DNA of 40,918 bases from Crocinitomicaceae bacterium. Its GTDB lineage: Bacteria; Bacteroidota; Bacteroidia; Flavobacteriales_D; Sanyastnellaceae. The notes beneath the pieces were generated by a model, which made no database searches, was not told the DNA's origin, and saw only the letters and a program-made list of their open reading frames with translations. Positions 17,759-26,935 of this stretch are shown here, one piece after another; the first letter of the stretch is position 1; every line of letters starts with the position of its first letter. The translations under genes and the position numbers were made by a program. Location: contig PBIE01000055.1 in NCBI GenBank assembly GCA_002720375.1, positions 1 to 40,918 of the forward strand, written 5' to 3'.

Positions 17759-18736
17759 TCACAAGCTCATTCGGAGCAGGTTGAGCTCTTCTCGGTCCAA
17801 GGCCCGCCAATGGCCTCTTGGTAGGTCTTTTTTTGTCAATGGCCCAAGGACGGTCCGGTCAAGCCGTTCGATGTCGTAGCCCAAATGTTCGAGTAAGATT
17901 GCGAGGGCTTTGGGTCGATTGGAGTGCATTTCGACACCGATTTCCTTGGGTTTTTTCGACTCGTCGATGAATTCAGCCGATGACGCTTTGATGAAGCCGC
18001 GCTCGGTCTCGATTCCTTTGACTATGTCTGCGAGGTGTTCGGCGCGGAACTTTTGGCGAAGGGTCACGTGGTATAGTTGGCGAAACTTGGTGCCTGAGGA
18101 CCTCATTCTTTCAGCCATTTCTGGGTCGTTGGTGAAGAGCAGGAGGCCGGTGTCCATCCGTTCCATCTTGTCTACTGGGAGGAGCAACTCTCGCGTGGCA
18201 TTTTTTACGAGGTCCATGACGGTGCGGCGTCCTTGTTTGTCGCCGGCAGTGCCCAAGAAGTTTTTGGGCTTGTTCAGGATGAGGTAATGCTTTTTTTCCG
18301 GCTTGATGCGCTGGCCTTCGACCACGACCTTGTCGGTTGGCTGGACTTTGGTGCCCAGTTCGGTGACCACGTTTCCGTTGACTGTTACGGCGCCTGCAGT
18401 GATGAGAATATCAGCCTCTCGTCGGACGCAAACGCCTGAGTTTGCTATGAATTTGTTCAGGCGGAGTGGGGCATCGACATCTTTCAGAGCGGGACGGCGC
18501 TTGGGCTTGGTAGAGTGCCTTCCAGGGCCGCGCTGATTCCGCGTGTCTTTGCTGTGTCCTTTTTTTTTCCCGCCTTGATGCCGTGTGGGCTTTGGTCCTT
18601 CTTGTGGGGTTTCAGAAAGGCTGCGGCGTGAGCCAAAGCCACGCTTTTCGCTTTCCGAAGAACCTGACCGGTTGCGGTTGGGGTTTTCTGAGCGTCCGGT
18701 GCGCTTAGGCCTTTGAGAACGGGAGCGGTCAGACAT
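17759..18736 (-). CDS. RsuA/RluB-family pseudouridine synthase with basic low-complexity N-terminal extension (possible TTG start at 18787)
   Basis: LRLNKFIANSGVCVRREADILITAGAVTVNG (S4) ... VDKMERMDTGLLLFTND; about 85-aa R/K/S-rich N-terminus. Confidence 0.92.
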   Translation of the reverse strand: MSDRSRSQRPKRTGRSENPNRNRSGSSESEKRGFGSRRSLSETPQEGPKPTRHQGGKKKGHSKDTRNQRGPGRHSTKPKRRPALKDVDAPLRLNKFIANSGVCVRREADILITAGAVTVNGNVVTELGTKVQPTDKVVVEGQRIKPEKKHYLILNKPKNFLGTAGDKQGRRTVMDLVKNATRELLLPVDKMERMDTGLLLFTNDPEMAERMRSSGTKFRQLYHVTLRQKFRAEHLADIVKGIETERGFIKASSAEFIDESKKPKEIGVEMHSNRPKALAILLEHLGYDIERLDRTVLGPLTKKDLPRGHWRALDREELNLLRMSL

Positions 18737-18783
18737 GGAATCGTGGGGTGCCGTGCGAAGATACGGCGAGGGTGTACTCTGGT

Positions 18784-19785
18784 TCAACGGCTTGGCGCGG
18801 TCCTGATGCGCTCATCAACTCCAAACTGGCCCTTCCTCCCAAAAAGGAAGGCGATCGTTACCCCTTTTTCTAAAAATGGCATGGCGTGTCTGGCGCGGCT
18901 TGCGTCAAGCAGGGCAGCTTCAGGCCCGCTGACTGCAGGGTTTTCCCCGCTTCGGTCAACAGAAGTCAAAAACCGACTGTCACCGATTTCGAGCCAACCG
19001 GATTGAATGCGCGCGAGTGCTCGAAACTGTCCGAATTGAACCCACGCGCCTGCAATGGCACTTCCACCCCAGCCACTGATGTGCCAGAAGTGCTTGCTTC
19101 TCGTCCCCATCCAGCGAACATCTGTGGCACACACCACCACCCCCAGACTGGCAGAACCTCGGAGGCCAAATCGCCATTTTTGATTGGCGGTATCCCAGGT
19201 CTGCCTGGTGCGGCTAGAGCGACCGAGTTCGATGTCGCGTTCGATGGCCAACCGGATGAAGTTCATGCCATCAGAATGTTCGAAGTTGAACTTTTCCGAT
19301 GCCCAGTCGAAAGGAGACGATTGGTAGGTAAGGCTGTCGATTACGCCAGTTGCTTGATGAACGGCGTGTGGAACTTTGTATTTCAAATGGTCCCAACCCA
19401 AACTGACCCAAGTGGCACCGGGCAGGGCGTTTCTTTGGTTAATCCGGCGGCCGACTCTGGCGTTGAATTGGGGGTTGGTGAAGGCCGAAGGGTTGAGGTG
19501 GACCGCCGGGTCGAATTGTTCCGGCATGTCGGTTGCTTTGATGTCGTGCAGGGTAAGTTCGATGCCAGGGCCGATGAGGCGCAGGTCCGTTTTGCCGTAT
19601 TCGGCGCGGTGGTATCCCCAATGTGCGTACCACTTTGCATTGCCTTTTGGTGCTGGTACGTAGCCGATGGCGCGCTCCATTTGGGTGCTTCCCGGCTGGG
19701 CCAGCGTTGGGGTCCCCGACAGAATCAGCAGTGTCGCAATACAGGTTTGCAAGCGGCAGTGAATTGCTAGACAACGGCTACACAT
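18784..19785 (-). CDS. Conserved Bacteroidota outer-membrane-type protein
   Basis: Signal peptide MCSRCLAIHCRLQTCIATLLILSGTPTLAQ; WYAHWGYHRAEYGKTDLRLIGPGIELTLHDIKATDMPE resembles a conserved Flavobacteriales family; C-terminal barrel-like sequence. Confidence 0.72.
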   Translation of the reverse strand: MCSRCLAIHCRLQTCIATLLILSGTPTLAQPGSTQMERAIGYVPAPKGNAKWYAHWGYHRAEYGKTDLRLIGPGIELTLHDIKATDMPEQFDPAVHLNPSAFTNPQFNARVGRRINQRNALPGATWVSLGWDHLKYKVPHAVHQATGVIDSLTYQSSPFDWASEKFNFEHSDGMNFIRLAIERDIELGRSSRTRQTWDTANQKWRFGLRGSASLGVVVCATDVRWMGTRSKHFWHISGWGGSAIAGAWVQFGQFRALARIQSGWLEIGDSRFLTSVDRSGENPAVSGPEAALLDASRARHAMPFLEKGVTIAFLFGRKGQFGVDERIRTAPSR

Positions 19786-19792
19786 GGACAGA

Positions 19793-19800
19793 CAAAAGTA
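19793..19800 (-). promoter_or_regulatory. Putative -7 element TACTTTTG, 7 nt from the start codon at 19785
   Basis: Exact TAnnTTTG match: TACTTTTG-TCTGTCC-ATG. Confidence 0.5.
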
Positions 19801-19836
19801 GCGTGGAGAGCGGGCTGAACGGGCGATGTTGGCAGC

Positions 19837-20214
19837 ATGGAAACACAACATCAAGGACTTGGAAGATGGGGTGAGCGGGTTGCTTTGGAACACGTAGTTC
19901 GGAGAGGTTGGGAGGTGCTGGCCACGAATTGGCGAATTGGACAGCTTGAGGTGGACTTGATTGTGAAGGATGGCCCATGGTTGGTCATTGTGGAGGTCAA
20001 GACGAGAACCGAGCCGGTTCAAGCGGATTGGCATAGAATGGTCTCTCGAGCACAGCAGGGCAGGCTAATTAGAGCGGCAAGGGTGTTTTTGGCGCGCCAT
20101 CCGGATCAAAGTTTGGAGGTGCGATTTGATGTCGTGGCTGTTCTCCGCAATCGGTATGGCCATCGGATTGTGCATACAGAAAGTGCGTTCTACCCCTTGT
20201 TGCCGGGCTTATGA
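19837..20214 (+). CDS. yraN: UPF0102 / YraN-family endonuclease-fold protein
   Basis: GRWGERVALEHVVRRGWEVLATNWRIGQLEVDLIVKDGPWLVIVEVKTR. Confidence 0.93.
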   Translation: METQHQGLGRWGERVALEHVVRRGWEVLATNWRIGQLEVDLIVKDGPWLVIVEVKTRTEPVQADWHRMVSRAQQGRLIRAARVFLARHPDQSLEVRFDVVAVLRNRYGHRIVHTESAFYPLLPGL

Positions 20215-20287
20215 AACGCACGATGATATGTGGGGATTGTCCACGGGCCACGTGCGAATTGGAGGTAATTCGCCGTTCTTTCGGTGT

Positions 20288-21160
20288 ATGGAACAGCGTT
20301 CAGTCTACCTCATCATCATTGCCGTTCTGGCGATCACGTCGGGATATCTCGGGTATCAGGTCTCCCAACAGGGCGACACCATTGACGATCAGTCGGGTCA
20401 GATTATAGAGGGCAACCTTCAACGTGAAACATTGGAGTTGGACTTGCAGCGCCTCAGGTTCAGTTACGACACCATTCGAACCGAAAACGGATTAATGATG
20501 GCTGAGATGTCGGCTCAGCGAAGCGAGATAGAGGGGCTGATTAAAAAGGTTCGCGATCGGAATTACAGCGTATCCAAGCTTAAGAAGGAGGCGGAGACAT
20601 TGCGGCGAATCATGCAGGGCTATGTGGTGACCATAGACAGCTTGAACCAAGCCAATATTGCACTGCAGACCGAGCGGGATGCCATGGCACAGCAAGTAAG
20701 CGACATCGAAGAGCGCAACTCGGATCTTCAACGCCGGCAGGCGAACATGGAGGGAATTATTGAAGCTGGTCGAACCCTCCAAGCGATGGACCTCGCTCCC
20801 ACCGCTATTCGGGTCGCGTCCAACGGTTCACAGCGAGCGACGTCCCGTGCAAAGCGCGCTGAGATGATCAAGACCTGTTTCACGTTGATGGAGAACCGCA
20901 TTGCTGAAAAGGGGGAGCGAACCCTTTTCCTTGAAGTGTTGGATCCGGGTGGGCGTTTATTGCCTCCTGGAGACCGGTCACCAGTGGCCATGGCGGGCGG
21001 CATCCCTGCTTCTGCTGCAAGGTCGATAGAGTACAACGGCGAGCGCATGGATGCGTGCATTTTCTTTACGGCGGCGGCGCCCTTTGTCGAAGGGGTATAC
21101 ACTGTGCACCTCGTGGATGGTGGTGAGCGCATTGCAACGACAGACCTCATTTTGCGTTGA
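20288..21160 (+). CDS. Membrane-anchored coiled-coil protein with conserved C-terminal domain (function unknown)
   Basis: N-terminal TM MEQRSVYLIIIAVLAITSGYLGY, long heptad-rich region, globular C-terminus ENRIAEKGERTLFLEVLDPGGR; start moved from ORF-track 20126. Confidence 0.75.
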   Translation: MEQRSVYLIIIAVLAITSGYLGYQVSQQGDTIDDQSGQIIEGNLQRETLELDLQRLRFSYDTIRTENGLMMAEMSAQRSEIEGLIKKVRDRNYSVSKLKKEAETLRRIMQGYVVTIDSLNQANIALQTERDAMAQQVSDIEERNSDLQRRQANMEGIIEAGRTLQAMDLAPTAIRVASNGSQRATSRAKRAEMIKTCFTLMENRIAEKGERTLFLEVLDPGGRLLPPGDRSPVAMAGGIPASAARSIEYNGERMDACIFFTAAAPFVEGVYTVHLVDGGERIATTDLILR

Positions 21161-21190
21161 TTTCCAACTTTAGGTAGGGTTTGAGTCGCT

Positions 21191-24100
21191 TTATCTGACC
21201 AGTGTGACTTTGCCCGTTTGGCGCTCTCGGCCTTTGCTTGTCGGGTAGTGCATGACCCAAGTGTAGACACCGGGCATGACAAGGTGTTTGCCCGCCCCAA
21301 CTCCACCGGTGCCGGAGGCGGTTCCCGGTCCACCTATGCCGCCAGTCCAATATGCACGTGGATCTTCTGTTGCCCAGATGCATTGCCCCCACCTGTCCCA
21401 TATTTCAAGGCGGTATCCAGGCACCAAAGTCGCATTTGGTAGGCCTTGTAAATAGGTGCCTGTTCCGTTGAGCCAGTGGCTTTCTGGACGCCACCCATCG
21501 TTTAGACCATCGCCATCTGGAGTGAAGGCTGTGGGCACGTATACCGGATAGATGAATTGAACCTCAACCCTGTCGGCAGATTGGCATCCATTGGTGTCGA
21601 TGACGTGGAGGGTGAAGATGCCGTCCTCTTGCAGAAGGACCTCGGGGATGAGGCAGTCATCGCAGGAGAGGGGGTCTGAGGGGTTCCACCAGATTGAATC
21701 GACAGGGCTGCCGTCCACTGATCCATATAGGAAGGTGGGCTCGAGCCATTCTTGGCGTTGGTCTGGACCCGCCTCCACGATTGGACGTGGCCAGATGAGC
21801 ACGTCGACCTCGGCGGACGCGACGCAACCGTCTGCATCGGTGACGTAGGCAGTAAAGGTCTGTGAAGTTTCCGTGACAACTGTGGTTTGGGCGGCCGATG
21901 GATTGGTGACAAGGGCGCCTGGAACCCATTGATACGTGACGCCGCCAGTGGCGGATACAGCGAAAGGTTGGCCTGCGCAAACAGATCCACCGGGGCCTAC
22001 GAAGGCTTCTGGGACGATGAGCTCGACGGTAACCTCATCTGTTCCTTCTCCGCAGAGGTTGGTGATGGTGACGGTGTAGGTCGTGGTTTCTTGGGGTGTT
22101 GCAAATGGAGTCTGGCTTGCGGGGTTGTTTAGTCCTGTTGTCGGAGACCATGACCATGAGTTGCCATCGGCCGCTTCCAGTTGCACAGACTGGCCAATGC
22201 AGAGGGGGACGTTGGGGTATATGTTGTTTCCGGGTGCACCGGGAACGACGTAGACGGTTACCCCGTGGAATCGTTGGCATCCTTCTGGTGTGGTGACGGT
22301 GACGGTGTAGGTTGTGGTCTCCAACGGGGAAGCAACTGGGTCGGGGGAATTTGGGTCTGAGAGCCAGTTGATGGGCTGCCAGTTGTAATCCCACCCGGCG
22401 GCTTCCGGTTGTGGGCTTGTAACGGAGAGTGGAGCTCCGTCGCCAAGGCAGATTTGGATGTCTCCGCCGATTTCCGTGGCCATGTCGACGACCACCACTG
22501 TGATTTCAATGGACTCGGTTCCGCAGAGGGTCACATCTGTTAAGGTGTACGTTGTGGTGGCGTCGGGTTCGGCGATGGGATTGGCAATGTTGACCGCTGA
22601 AAGGCCTGCTGCGGGGAACCAGCTTAGTGTCCCGTTTCCAGAGCCTTCGAGCTGCACGGATTCGCCGAGGCAGAGTGCGTTCACCGGGGGAACTTGTGGG
22701 TCGGCATTGGGCGCGATGGTGACCGTCACAAATGCGGTATCTGGTTCGAGGCACCCTGTGGTATCCTCCGCAATGACCTCCACTTCGAAGACACCATTGA
22801 GGCCATACAGATGAAGTGGAGCGACCTCGTTGCTGAAGGTGGCGTCGCCAAAGTCCCAGGTAAAGGCGGCTGGCCCTGCTGTGTTGTTCTCGAATTGTAC
22901 GCTCTCTCCTTGACAGAATTGATCCGGCCCATCGACTTCAATGTCGGCATTGAGTTTCCCCAGATCGAATTTGAACACCCCCATGTTGCAGTTGGGGCTA
23001 GGGTTGTCAGGACTCCACGCATTTTCGGTGGAAGGGAAGTCATTCATGCCGCCACACCCCGCGCAAACTGCTTGATATACGGTTCCGTTTTGATCAAACC
23101 GTGAAGATCCGCCGTCCACATGCTCATTGGCAAAAGGGCCGCCAAAAAAGGTGGCGTAGACCAGCTCCTCAGCGTTGGGGGACAGCACGGCGAGGTAAAA
23201 ATCGCTGCCGTCTGTGCTCGCTTGGAAAGGGTTGTCGGTGGTGGGGAGGCCGAAGGTGGTGCTGCCTGCGACGTCCGCCGTTCCTCCCGTTCCGTTGGTT
23301 TCCCCTCCCCAACCGCTGATGTAGACCTGTTCGCATTCGCTGACCAAAAAGGCGGTCGGGCTGAGGTCGATGGTGGTGGACCCGGTTCCAATGACGGTTT
23401 GCCATTCAATGGCACTCATGTCCGGGAGGAAGCACGTGATGTACTGCCCACTGCCGGGGTTGGCGTAAACGTTGCCGATGACTGGCATGCCGCCTCTTGC
23501 TTGACCATAGGCATAGGGTCGACCAGCTCCATCGCGTTGAACGAAGTAGACTTGGTCGTAATCGGTGAGTCCGTGGTAGGTTCCAAATTGCGCGGTCAGG
23601 TTGTTGGGTGAGGCGTTGAATTGTGCAATCCATCCTTCCGTGTTACCCTGAGGAGTGGGTTGTATAGAGCCGTTGGGCAGAGGGAGATTGGAGGACAGGC
23701 TGCCTCCTCCGACCAGAACCTGTAGGTTGTTCAAATTGCCAAAGCTGTTGTCCGGTGAGACTTCAATGCTGTAGGCGGCATCACTGGCAGAACCTCCGAA
23801 CGTGCGCCCGCACAGTAGGTTGGAGAGATCGGAGGAAAAACCGGCGATGAGGGCGTCGTGAGCGCCTGCATTGGCTGGACTGTTAGGCATAGGCAGGTCT
23901 GTCGATGTGGTGGTGGTTGCAATCCACAGGCTGCCGTTTGGTCCGATGTCGATTTGACCACGGTAAAAGTCCCCAAAATTGGCGCGCAGGCCATTTGCGT
24001 TGTTGAGTCCGTCGATGCCGGAGCCCCCAAAGAATGTAGAGGCGTTCAGCGTGAAATCGCCACCGTCGAGGGTCAACAGATAGCAGTCGAGTCCATTGGG

Positions 24101-25216
24101 CTGGGGGTCTACGCCATAAATTGTAATGTCCACCGCGGGTCCGTTGTTGAAGTCGGTTTGGAAGGCGCCGGTGGTGGTCGGGAAGTCAGTGGATCCGGTG
24201 GTCCCGAATAAGGCGATTTGTCCCCAGTTTTCGTTGTAGGCCAAGCTGTGCGGTATGTCGGCATGGCTTCCACCGAGGTAGGTGCTGTACAAAAGATTGG
24301 ACCCATCGGCACTGAAAACGGTCACCGCCGTGTGACTTACCCCATCCGCAAAGACATCCATGGTTGCCTCGATGGCGTCGGGGGTGGTTGGGTATCCGGG
24401 AGCAAATGTCACAGTTCCTCCGACAAGGGCGCCGTCAGGACCGTTGCTGGCCGTGGTCCCAAAGTTGTCCCCCGTGCTTCCCGCGAAGGTGGAGAAGGTG
24501 ATTTCGGGGTCGATGATGAGCGGCCTTTGCCCGTCGTATTCGCCCAGTGAGAAACGCACTTCACCGTTTGTCAGTTGATAGTGGCAGGCCACGGTTTCGA
24601 GGGTGCCATCGTCACGCAGTTGGAAGGCAAAAGGGCGCGCCAATTCAGCCCAGAAATCAGCGCTTCTGTCGTGCAAGGAATGGATCAGTTGTAGCTCTCC
24701 TTTTGGACCAATACTGGGTTCCACGCCGCTGTAACGCCAGCCGATTTTCGATGGGTCTGCCCCGGGTTCTACGGTGAACTCGAAGGCGGCCCTTCCTCGG
24801 CGTGTGCCGCGCCACCGCAGTTGGATTCCTGACCAGATATTATCGGCGTTGATCATGGCGGCAGGTTGCACGTGTTCTGCCCATTGCGAGGGTTCATTGG
24901 ACAAGTAGAAGTGTTGGCGGTCTGAGGCCAAGCCATGTCGATCCCAGTCTGTTGAACCTATTGGGGTTGCATCAATCCACTGAGATTGCCAGACGATGCC
25001 TTTTCGGGAGCCCGAGTGGTGATCTTGTTCAACAGATGTGTCCGGTGCCCATTGCCAACATGTCCACCCCTTTGATTCGATTTGAATCCCACCACCGACG
25101 ACCTCAGTCCGATGTTGGATGTGGTTCGCCCACTGGCCGTCATTGGGAACGAACCGCACCTGCGCGGACACGACCCCTGTGGTCAGAAAAAGTATGGTCA
25201 GCAGGGGGCGCATCAT
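21191..25216 (-). CDS. Large secreted protein: DUF7948/SBBP-like N-terminal propeller region, PKD domain, Ig-like repeats, T9SS type B (gliding-motility-associated) C-terminal domain
   Basis: Signal peptide MMRPLLTILFLTTGVVSAQ; VRFVPNDGQWANHI; FTWDFGDATFSNEVAPLHLY (PKD); VPTAFTPDGDGLNDGW...LEIWDRWGQCIWATED...PGVYTWVMHY...GKVTLVR. Confidence 0.9.
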   Translation of the reverse strand: MMRPLLTILFLTTGVVSAQVRFVPNDGQWANHIQHRTEVVGGGIQIESKGWTCWQWAPDTSVEQDHHSGSRKGIVWQSQWIDATPIGSTDWDRHGLASDRQHFYLSNEPSQWAEHVQPAAMINADNIWSGIQLRWRGTRRGRAAFEFTVEPGADPSKIGWRYSGVEPSIGPKGELQLIHSLHDRSADFWAELARPFAFQLRDDGTLETVACHYQLTNGEVRFSLGEYDGQRPLIIDPEITFSTFAGSTGDNFGTTASNGPDGALVGGTVTFAPGYPTTPDAIEATMDVFADGVSHTAVTVFSADGSNLLYSTYLGGSHADIPHSLAYNENWGQIALFGTTGSTDFPTTTGAFQTDFNNGPAVDITIYGVDPQPNGLDCYLLTLDGGDFTLNASTFFGGSGIDGLNNANGLRANFGDFYRGQIDIGPNGSLWIATTTTSTDLPMPNSPANAGAHDALIAGFSSDLSNLLCGRTFGGSASDAAYSIEVSPDNSFGNLNNLQVLVGGGSLSSNLPLPNGSIQPTPQGNTEGWIAQFNASPNNLTAQFGTYHGLTDYDQVYFVQRDGAGRPYAYGQARGGMPVIGNVYANPGSGQYITCFLPDMSAIEWQTVIGTGSTTIDLSPTAFLVSECEQVYISGWGGETNGTGGTADVAGSTTFGLPTTDNPFQASTDGSDFYLAVLSPNAEELVYATFFGGPFANEHVDGGSSRFDQNGTVYQAVCAGCGGMNDFPSTENAWSPDNPSPNCNMGVFKFDLGKLNADIEVDGPDQFCQGESVQFENNTAGPAAFTWDFGDATFSNEVAPLHLYGLNGVFEVEVIAEDTTGCLEPDTAFVTVTIAPNADPQVPPVNALCLGESVQLEGSGNGTLSWFPAAGLSAVNIANPIAEPDATTTYTLTDVTLCGTESIEITVVVVDMATEIGGDIQICLGDGAPLSVTSPQPEAAGWDYNWQPINWLSDPNSPDPVASPLETTTYTVTVTTPEGCQRFHGVTVYVVPGAPGNNIYPNVPLCIGQSVQLEAADGNSWSWSPTTGLNNPASQTPFATPQETTTYTVTITNLCGEGTDEVTVELIVPEAFVGPGGSVCAGQPFAVSATGGVTYQWVPGALVTNPSAAQTTVVTETSQTFTAYVTDADGCVASAEVDVLIWPRPIVEAGPDQRQEWLEPTFLYGSVDGSPVDSIWWNPSDPLSCDDCLIPEVLLQEDGIFTLHVIDTNGCQSADRVEVQFIYPVYVPTAFTPDGDGLNDGWRPESHWLNGTGTYLQGLPNATLVPGYRLEIWDRWGQCIWATEDPRAYWTGGIGGPGTASGTGGVGAGKHLVMPGVYTWVMHYPTSKGRERQTGKVTLVR
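21700..22700 (-). repeat. About four tandem Ig-like repeats of roughly 75-80 aa in the T9SS adhesin (approximate bounds)
   Basis: Recurring C(L/I/A)G(E/Q)...W.P...(T)TTYTVT(I/V)T...(C/GC) pattern: LCLGESVQLE, ICLGDGAPLS, LCIGQSVQLE, VCAGQPFAVS. Confidence 0.75.
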
Positions 25217-25324
25217 CTATCGAACAAGTTCGGAAAGGGATTCGTTGCGGCCACGGGGCCATTACTTTCCATTCCACACCGTCTGTGGGCAAGACCCCAC
25301 GGGGGCAGACGCGGTTGAAACGCC

Positions 25325-25332
25325 TATTTTTG
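25325..25332 (+). promoter_or_regulatory. Putative glyS -7 element TATTTTTG
   Basis: Exact TAnnTTTG match 58 nt upstream of the glyS ATG; no -33 TTG identified. Confidence 0.4.
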
Positions 25333-25390
25333 CTGCCCTGACGGGTGCAACGCTCACCTGATCCACTCCCATTTTGCCTATACACTGACC

Positions 25391-26926
25391 ATGGCCCAAC
25401 AGGACGACCACCTCAAGCGCGTGATTGGACACGCCAAAGAATACGGCTTCGTGTTCCCTTCCAGCGACATCTATGACGGCCTCAGTGCGGCATATGATTA
25501 CGGCCAACTGGGGGTCGAGCTCAAGAATAACATTAAGGCCTATTGGTGGACGGCTATGGTGCGCATGCACGAGAACATTGTCGGTTTGGATGCCAGCATT
25601 TTCATGCACCCGACCACGTGGAAGGCTTCGGGCCATATCGATGCGTTCAATGACCCGCTGATCGACAACAAGGACAGCAAGAAGCGCTACCGTGCGGACG
25701 TCCTGATCGAGGATCACATCGGCAAGATTGAGGCCAAGATTGCCAAGGATGTCGCTAAGGCGCAAAAGCGGTTTGGTGAGGCTTTTGACAAGGAGCAGTT
25801 CCTCGCTACCAACGGAAACTGTGTTCGCCGAAAGGCAGAGATTGAGGACATCAACGGTCGTTTTAAGACCGCTATGGACGCCGAGGACCTCGATGCGGTC
25901 AGGCAGCTCATCGTTGATTTGGACATCAAGGATCCGGAAACCGGGTCGGCCAATTGGACGGATGTTCGTCAGTTCAACCTGATGTTCAAGACAGAGCTTG
26001 GCGCGGTAAGCGGTGATGCAGGTTTGATATACCTCCGTCCGGAGACCGCCCAAGGCATTTTCGTGAACTTCCTCAATGTGCAGAAGTCAGGCCGGATGAA
26101 GTTGCCGTTTGGCATTGCGCAGATTGGCAAGGCGTTCCGCAACGAGATCATCGCCCGCCAGTTCATTTTTCGGATGCGTGAATTCGAGCAGATGGAGATG
26201 CAATTCTTCGTCACGCCCGGCACACAAGGTGAGTGGTACGAATACTGGAAAGAAGCGCGGATCAAATGGCACAAGGCCCTAGGCTTGGGGGATGACGCTT
26301 ATCGCTTTCACGACCACCTGAAGCTGGCCCATTATGCTGACGCAGCATGTGACATCGAGTTTAATTTTCCAATGGGATTCAAGGAGTTGGAGGGCATACA
26401 CAGCCGTACGGACTTTGATCTGTCCGCCCATGAGGAGCACAGCGGAAAGAAGTTGCGGTTCTATGACCCTGAGAAGGAGGAGAGTTATGTGCCCTATGTG
26501 GTTGAGACGTCCATTGGCCTTGACCGCATGTTCCTCGCTGTCTTGTCTAATGCGCTTCGTGTGGAGATATTGGAAGACGGCTCCGAGCGCACGGTGATGC
26601 GAATCCCAGCGGCCCTCGCTCCGGTCAAGCTGGCCGTATTGCCCTTAATCAAGAAGGACGGGCTGCCTGAGAAGGCACGAGAGATTATGAATCTGCTCAA
26701 GCTGGACCACAGCGTTCAGTTCGACGAGAAGGATGCTATCGGACGCCGTTACCGCCGCCAGGATGCCATCGGAACACCGCTTTGCATTACCATCGACCAT
26801 GACACACTGGAGGACAACGCAGTGACGCTCCGGGACCGGGACACTATGGAGCAGGTCCGGGTGCCCATCGCTGAATTGTCAGCGCGTGTTGCTGATCGCG
26901 TTGGTTGGTCCACTTTGTTTTCTTGA
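25391..26926 (+). CDS. glyS: Glycyl-tRNA synthetase (single-chain dimeric type)
   Basis: VIGHAKEYGFVFPSSDIYDGLSAAYDYGQLGVELKNNIK; YLRPETAQGIFVNF; FRNEIIARQFIFRMREFEQMEMQFF. Confidence 0.98.
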   Translation: MAQQDDHLKRVIGHAKEYGFVFPSSDIYDGLSAAYDYGQLGVELKNNIKAYWWTAMVRMHENIVGLDASIFMHPTTWKASGHIDAFNDPLIDNKDSKKRYRADVLIEDHIGKIEAKIAKDVAKAQKRFGEAFDKEQFLATNGNCVRRKAEIEDINGRFKTAMDAEDLDAVRQLIVDLDIKDPETGSANWTDVRQFNLMFKTELGAVSGDAGLIYLRPETAQGIFVNFLNVQKSGRMKLPFGIAQIGKAFRNEIIARQFIFRMREFEQMEMQFFVTPGTQGEWYEYWKEARIKWHKALGLGDDAYRFHDHLKLAHYADAACDIEFNFPMGFKELEGIHSRTDFDLSAHEEHSGKKLRFYDPEKEESYVPYVVETSIGLDRMFLAVLSNALRVEILEDGSERTVMRIPAALAPVKLAVLPLIKKDGLPEKAREIMNLLKLDHSVQFDEKDAIGRRYRRQDAIGTPLCITIDHDTLEDNAVTLRDRDTMEQVRVPIAELSARVADRVGWSTLFS

Positions 26927-26935
26927 CCCCACTGA

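Noticed and set aside
25217-25390. Possible T-box or other riboswitch upstream of glyS
   Set aside because: The region has GC-rich inverted repeats (e.g. GTCTGTGGG...CCCCAC...CAGAC) but no T-box bulge sequence or antiterminator/terminator pair, and they lie upstream of the putative TSS.
25262-26053. 263-aa minus-strand ORF antisense to the start of glyS
   Set aside because: Overlaps the conserved glyS N-terminus; protein has no recognisable family features.
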